NCBI RefSeq assembly: GCF_008629655.1
Contig: NZ_VWSG01000002.1
Span: 186,001-250,000, forward strand
Source: Paenimyroides baculatum
GTDB lineage: Bacteria > Bacteroidota > Bacteroidia > Flavobacteriales > Flavobacteriaceae
Length of the DNA stretch: 64,000 nucleotides
Direction of reading: 5' to 3'
Shown: one piece after another, positions 59,843-64,000 of the stretch
Layout of the letters: each line of letters begins with the position of its first letter
Position numbering within the stretch: position 1 is the first letter of the stretch
Made by a program: the position numbers and the translations under genes
Notes under the pieces: generated by a model
Seen by the model: only the letters and a program-made list of their open reading frames with translations
What the model was told of the DNA's origin: nothing
The model's database searches: none

Positions 59843-59843
59843 C

Positions 59844-60374
59844 ATGTACAATCGTTCTAACTTCTTTAAAAATACGTTTGCGGTATTTAACAAAACAAAT
59901 CAGCCAAATGATTTTGTAAAAGCAAATTATGTAAGCAAACACGGCAGTAGTTATTTTTTTACGAAAGAGGGTGTTTACAGATATTCAAACCATTGGGGCA
60001 GAGTTGGAAATTGTCGTTGGCGGTTAGAGAATATCGACCATAAACAACAAACCAATTATTGGGGCTTTTGTAGTTGGCAGCATTTTTACAATAACGAAGA
60101 AGGATTGCCTTTGTATTTTATAGAAAAAGTGGGCGAAATCAATTATTCCTACAATCATAAAAAAAATAAAGAACAATCAAATGTAGTGTATCGATCTGCT
60201 GCTGACACCGCTAAAATCCTGAAAAAAATCCACGAAATACAAGAGAATGATTCTTGGGCAAAGCATCTAAAATATCATGATTATACTGAAGTTCAAGAGT
60301 ATTTTATCAATCAATTAATAGCTACCAATAAAACCTTTATAAAAATTAAGCAGGAATATATCGCACTAAAATAA
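59844..60374 (+). CDS. Hypothetical protein, Trp- and Tyr-rich
   Basis: A 176-residue soluble protein; I use the ATG at 59844, 1 bp after the previous stop, rather than an overlapping TTG at 59820. The region VYRYSNHWGRVGNCRWRLEN and the following NYWGFCSWQHFYNNEEG is rich in Trp, Tyr and Cys, and the C-terminus is helical. Likely cotranscribed with the lipoprotein gene. Family not recognised. Confidence 0.75.
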   Translation: MYNRSNFFKNTFAVFNKTNQPNDFVKANYVSKHGSSYFFTKEGVYRYSNHWGRVGNCRWRLENIDHKQQTNYWGFCSWQHFYNNEEGLPLYFIEKVGEINYSYNHKKNKEQSNVVYRSAADTAKILKKIHEIQENDSWAKHLKYHDYTEVQEYFINQLIATNKTFIKIKQEYIALK

Positions 60375-60422
60375 ATAAAACTTTGTAAACAAATTATTTG
60401 TAAATTGTGACATAAAATAGAT

Positions 60423-61106
60423 TTGTATTTGAAAACACTGAAGAAAATTGTGGGATATTTGTTATTAGTTGTAGGCTTTTTGGTTATCTATTTAATTTTA
60501 GCCACTGGCGCAGCGTGCATTCCTGTTAATAAAGACCAATCTGAATATAAAGAGCAGAATTTATCCATCTACATTTTAACCAATGGTGTGCATACCGATA
60601 TTGTTGTGCCTTACTTTAACGAAGCTTATGATTGGCGCACCTATTTGGACCCTAGTTTAACACCTGGAAAGCAAACATCGGCACAATGGGTTTCTTTTGG
60701 TTGGGGCGATAAAGGTTTTTACCTGCAAACACCCGAATGGAAAGATCTAAAAGCATCGGTTGCATTCAATGCAGCTTTTGGTTTAAGCGAATCTGCTATG
60801 CATGTTACGTATCACGATAAATTGGTTACGAGCGATGATTGTATCGAAATTAAACTGAACAAAGAACAATACCAGCGACTTTGTAAATATATATTGAACA
60901 GGTTTGATATGGAAAATAATAAGTTGGTTCTTGTAGAAACCGATCAAAATTATGGTTTGAACGATGTTTTTTACGAAGCAAAAGGCAAATACAATTTGTT
61001 TTACACCTGCAATACATGGGCAAATAATGTGTTGAAATCTGGCAATTTAAAAGCCAGTTTATTTACTCTTTGGGACAAAGGAATTTTTTATCATTACAGA
61101 AAATAA
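60423..61106 (+). CDS. DUF2459 (TIGR02117-type) membrane-anchored protein
   Basis: A 227-residue protein with a TTG start (60423; a second TTG at 60429 is equally good). One N-terminal membrane helix (about 10-30) is followed by the DUF2459 domain: ILTNGVHTDIVVPYFNEAYDW, WVSFGWGDKGFYLQTPEW and FYTCNTWANNVL. The family occurs near PHB or stress genes in other bacteria, with no proven role. The active-site-like Cys and His residues recall papain-fold proteins, but this is uncertain. Confidence 0.85.
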   Translation: MYLKTLKKIVGYLLLVVGFLVIYLILATGAACIPVNKDQSEYKEQNLSIYILTNGVHTDIVVPYFNEAYDWRTYLDPSLTPGKQTSAQWVSFGWGDKGFYLQTPEWKDLKASVAFNAAFGLSESAMHVTYHDKLVTSDDCIEIKLNKEQYQRLCKYILNRFDMENNKLVLVETDQNYGLNDVFYEAKGKYNLFYTCNTWANNVLKSGNLKASLFTLWDKGIFYHYRK

Positions 61107-61127
61107 TAGTCTAAATATTTTCATTAC

Positions 61128-61158
61128 AATTTAAAAAGCACTCAACCGAGTGTTTTTT
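61128..61158 (+). terminator. Terminator of the DUF2459 gene
   Basis: Stem GCACTC / GAGTGT (one G-U pair), extended by A and T runs, lies about 25 bp after the stop. Confidence 0.75.
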
Positions 61159-61300
61159 TGTAACATAATTTTTTGATGTTACTTAAAAAGTTGCTATATT
61201 GTATATTCCTTTAAAGCATAATAAAAATCACTTATAATTATTAAATACCTAACAGTAAGGTAATATTTAGCTATTATTTTTAATTATAAAAAGATATATT

Positions 61301-61510
61301 ATGAGACTAGTTCAATGGAAACAATATCCGCAGTGCCAACCGGAAGAATCAGGATTATACGTAGTTAACTGGAAACTGAATAATATATATTCAAACGTTT
61401 TGTCGTTTTTTGATTCCAATACAAAAAAATGGTACGATTGTTACGATCGCGGAAAAATAATCGACGGAATAAACGCTTTTAATCCTTACAAAGTAGTTCC
61501 GTTTATTTAA
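61301..61510 (+). CDS. Small hypothetical protein
   Basis: A 69-residue Trp/Tyr-rich protein: WKQYPQCQPEESGLYVVNW, FFDSNTKKWYDCYDRG and FNPYKVVPFI. The pattern of W near the start, P-x-G-x-Y-V and a second W-Y resembles small phage-like DUF551-style proteins, but I cannot assign it. It stands alone with 194 bp before and 148 bp after it. Confidence 0.6.
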   Translation: MRLVQWKQYPQCQPEESGLYVVNWKLNNIYSNVLSFFDSNTKKWYDCYDRGKIIDGINAFNPYKVVPFI

Positions 61511-61658
61511 TTGTAAGTACTGTAATTGCATCTTTGCAAAATATAATTTCATTATTTTGAATATTTACAGATTATTCAATAAAATCTTATCTCTGTAATT
61601 TAGTAATTCAATTTTTAAATTGATACTTTTAAAATAAAATACATCAACAATCACCGCT

Positions 61659-62618
61659 ATGATTAAAGAAAAATTTAAAGGGATATTCAATTTATTCAAA
61701 GTTTCTGTAAACGAATTTTTAGATGATAACTGCATGAAATTCAGTGCGTCGTTATCGTACTATACCATATTTTCTATACCGCCGTTAGCAATTTTAATTA
61801 TAACATCTGCCGGATATTTTTTTGGTGAAGAAGCCGTTCGTGGCGAGTTTTTCTTGCAAATTGAAAATCTTGTAGGTCAAAAAGCAGCGTTTCAAATACA
61901 GGAAGCTATTAAAAACATAAAATTATCAAACAATTTAAGTATTGCAGCCATTGTAGGTGCTGTAACACTTTTGTTTTCCGCATCGGGGATTTTTGCCGAA
62001 ATTCAAAGCTCTATCAATTATATCTGGGAATTAAAACCCAAACCTAAAAAAGGAATCATGCGCTTTGTTGTAAATCGATTATTGTCTTTCTCAATGATTG
62101 GTGCTTTAGGATTTATCTTATTGGTCAGTTTAATGATCAATTCGGTAATCGATTATATGTACGATCAGTTAAGTCGACTTTTTCACGACGATACCGTTCT
62201 TATCGCTTCATGGGTTAACACAGGAGTTGTAGCTATAATTATTACCATAATTTTCGGATTTATCTTTAAAACATTACCCGACGGAAAGTTAGGATGGAAA
62301 GAAACTGCCGTTGGATCTGGCTTTACAGCCGTTTTATTTATGATTGGTAAATGGGGAATTGGTCTGTATTTGGGAAATTCATCGCAGTTAGATTTGTATG
62401 GCGCAGCAGGTTCTGTATTGGTAATTTTAGTATGGGTTTACTACTCGGCAATTATATTATATTTTGGTGCGGTGTTTACAAAAAATTATTCAGAAATGTA
62501 CGGAAAGCCCATTCAGCCAAACAATTACACGGTTAGAGTTATTTATAAGGAAGAAGAAGTTAAGTTTGCAAAAACCGATGCAGAAATTAATGATAAATTA
62601 GCTTCAAATGAAAAATAA
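61659..62618 (+). CDS. YihY/BrkB family inner-membrane protein
   Basis: A 319-residue membrane protein with six hydrophobic segments and the family motifs FSASLSYYTIFSIPPLAIL, ASGIFAEIQSSINYIWE and LYGAAGSVLVILVWVYYSAI. The family was once thought to be RNase BN, which is no longer accepted; its function is unknown. The last ~40 residues are charged and cytoplasmic. It stands alone 54 bp before parE. Confidence 0.93.
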   Translation: MIKEKFKGIFNLFKVSVNEFLDDNCMKFSASLSYYTIFSIPPLAILIITSAGYFFGEEAVRGEFFLQIENLVGQKAAFQIQEAIKNIKLSNNLSIAAIVGAVTLLFSASGIFAEIQSSINYIWELKPKPKKGIMRFVVNRLLSFSMIGALGFILLVSLMINSVIDYMYDQLSRLFHDDTVLIASWVNTGVVAIIITIIFGFIFKTLPDGKLGWKETAVGSGFTAVLFMIGKWGIGLYLGNSSQLDLYGAAGSVLVILVWVYYSAIILYFGAVFTKNYSEMYGKPIQPNNYTVRVIYKEEEVKFAKTDAEINDKLASNEK

Positions 62619-62672
62619 ATGCTTTTAAATCTGTAATAATTTCTGTATTTTTACAGAAATTCACTACATTTT

Positions 62673-64000
62673 ATGCTACAAGAATCTCAGTATACTGAAG
62701 ATAACATCCGATCGCTCGATTGGAAAGAACATATTCGTACACGCCCTGGAATGTATATTGGTAAATTAGGCGACGGTTCATCGCCCGATGACGGTATATA
62801 TATATTGATAAAAGAGGTGATGGACAACTGTATCGATGAATTTGTAATGGGCGCCGGAAAAACTATTGAAGTTACCATTAAAGACCGAACTGTTTCGGTT
62901 CGTGATTATGGTCGTGGAATTCCGTTAGGAAAAGTTGTTGAAGTGGTTTCCCGAATGAACACGGGTGGAAAGTATGATTCTAAAGCCTTCAAAAAATCGG
63001 TAGGATTAAATGGTGTTGGTACAAAAGCAGTAAATGCGCTGTCGTCTTATTTTCGTGTAGAATCGGTTCGTGACAATCAGCAAAAAGCTGCCGAATTTAG
63101 TGCCGGAAATTTAACTTTAGAAGAAGAGCAGGTAGAAACCACCAAACGTAAAGGAACAAAAGTTACTTTTACGGCAGATGAAACCATCTTTAAAAACTAC
63201 AAGTTTCGTAACGATTATATCGTTCGCATGCTTAAAAATTACTGTTACCTGAATAAAGGGTTGACGATAATTTACAATGGCGAAAAGTTTGTTTCCGAAA
63301 ACGGATTGAAAGATTTGCTGCAGGAAACCATTGCCGATGAGGACATGATCTATCCGATTATTCACTTAACGGGTAATGATATCGAAATTGCCTTAACACA
63401 CAGTAAAACGCAGTATTCTGAAGAATATTATTCGTTTGTAAACGGTCAAAATACTACGCAAGGTGGAACACATTTAACCGCTTTTAAAGAAGCTATTGTT
63501 CGAACCATAAAAGAGTTTTACAATAAAAATTTCGAAGCATCTGATGTTCGTAAGTCGATCGTTTCTGCCATTTCACTAAAGGTTGAAGAACCTGTTTTTG
63601 AATCGCAGACCAAAACAAAACTGGGTTCAACCGATATGGGACCCGACTTATCAACAGTTCGTACGTTTGTAAATGATTTTATCAAAACAAATCTTGATAA
63701 TTTCCTGCATAAAAATCCAGAAGTAGCCGATGCCTTGTTGCGAAAAATTCTTCAGGCAGAACGTGAGCGTAAAGAACTTTCGGGAATTCGTAAACTAGCA
63801 AAAGATCGCGCTAAAAAAGCATCACTTCATAACAAAAAACTACGCGATTGTCGTGTGCATTTAACCGATGCCAAGAATCCACGCAGTTTAGAAAGTACCT
63901 TGTTTATTACCGAGGGAAATTCAGCTTCGGGATCTATCACCAAATCACGCGATGTGAATACACAAGCCGTTTTTAGTTTACGTGGGAAGCCTTTGAATAC
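62673..64000 (+). CDS. parE: DNA topoisomerase IV subunit B (partial, C-terminus beyond window)
   Basis: ParE is the ATPase subunit that, with ParC, decatenates daughter chromosomes. The frame is open from an ATG at 62673 to the window edge (442 codons). I read the GHKL ATPase motifs: [37 protein letters not shown] and KRKGTKVTF, then the transducer region and the start of the TOPRIM domain at [13 protein letters not shown]. The 'Y-x-x-S-x-G-L-N-G-V-G' context and short N-terminus fit ParE rather than GyrB. Confidence 0.93.
   Translation, partial: MLQESQYTEDNIRSLDWKEHIRTRPGMYIGKLGDGSSPDDGIYILIKEVMDNCIDEFVMGAGKTIEVTIKDRTVSVRDYGRGIPLGKVVEVVSRMNTGGKYDSKAFKKSVGLNGVGTKAVNALSSYFRVESVRDNQQKAAEFSAGNLTLEEEQVETTKRKGTKVTFTADETIFKNYKFRNDYIVRMLKNYCYLNKGLTIIYNGEKFVSENGLKDLLQETIADEDMIYPIIHLTGNDIEIALTHSKTQYSEEYYSFVNGQNTTQGGTHLTAFKEAIVRTIKEFYNKNFEASDVRKSIVSAISLKVEEPVFESQTKTKLGSTDMGPDLSTVRTFVNDFIKTNLDNFLHKNPEVADALLRKILQAERERKELSGIRKLAKDRAKKASLHNKKLRDCRVHLTDAKNPRSLESTLFITEGNSASGSITKSRDVNTQAVFSLRGKPLN

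Overview
The window is 64 kb of AT-rich bacterial chromosome, almost certainly from a member of the Flavobacteriaceae or a close relative (Bacteroidota). Supporting signs are TAnnTTTG promoter elements before many genes, a lack of Shine-Dalgarno sequences, Bacteroidota families (OstA-like, DUF4920, DUF349, SMUG2-type glycosylase, QHGVHSPF-type methyltransferase relative), lipoproteins with a C-K-D-D start, and a PNGase F resembling that of Elizabethkingia/Flavobacterium meningosepticum. Assignment is by recognition of families and motifs; no database was searched. RecG at the left edge and ParE at the right edge run out of the window.

1-39 kb is ordinary core chromosome: DNA repair and replication (recG, nth, uvrA, SMUG2-like), secretion (secA, SRP RNA), envelope (OstA-like, NlpC/P60), metabolism (ilvE, aroE, cobalamin adenosyltransferase, class III aminotransferase), an ECF sigma factor, a divergent oxyR-dps pair with a LysR-type palindrome between them, two tandem tRNA-Arg(ACG) genes, and a probable 6S-like RNA at 36.8 kb. 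Most genes or short operons end in clear hairpin terminators, many shared by convergent genes.

39.2-55.5 kb is a potassium island, nearly all on the minus strand. In transcription order it has a DUF4118 histidine kinase (the C-terminal half of KdpD), KdpE, Kup, a sigma-54-type response regulator, two small paralogous proteins of unknown function around a 27-residue membrane peptide, KdpF, KdpA, KdpB, KdpC, an outer-membrane porin, a stand-alone KdpD/Usp sensor (the N-terminal half of KdpD) and a PAS/HAMP histidine kinase. KdpD is thus split into two proteins 12 kb apart. Most spacers from kdpA down to the last kinase carry degenerate GTGAAAAGTGAGATG-like repeats, several arranged as a purine-rich half followed by a pyrimidine-rich half that can fold back. 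An antisense four-helix-bundle (23S intervening-sequence type) gene sits in the enlarged kdpA-kdpB spacer between such repeats.

55.5-58.8 kb is a graveyard bordering the island: a truncated acetyltransferase abutting a truncated serine recombinase, a tyrosine integrase broken by stops and frameshifts, an intact Fic protein, and the tail of a duplicated outer-membrane lipoprotein whose intact copy follows. From 58.8 kb core-like genes resume (DUF2459 protein, YihY-family membrane protein, parE).

The best candidate for something undescribed is the kdp locus as a whole: its repeat-filled spacers with the antisense four-helix gene, and the paralogue-peptide-paralogue module ahead of kdpFABC.
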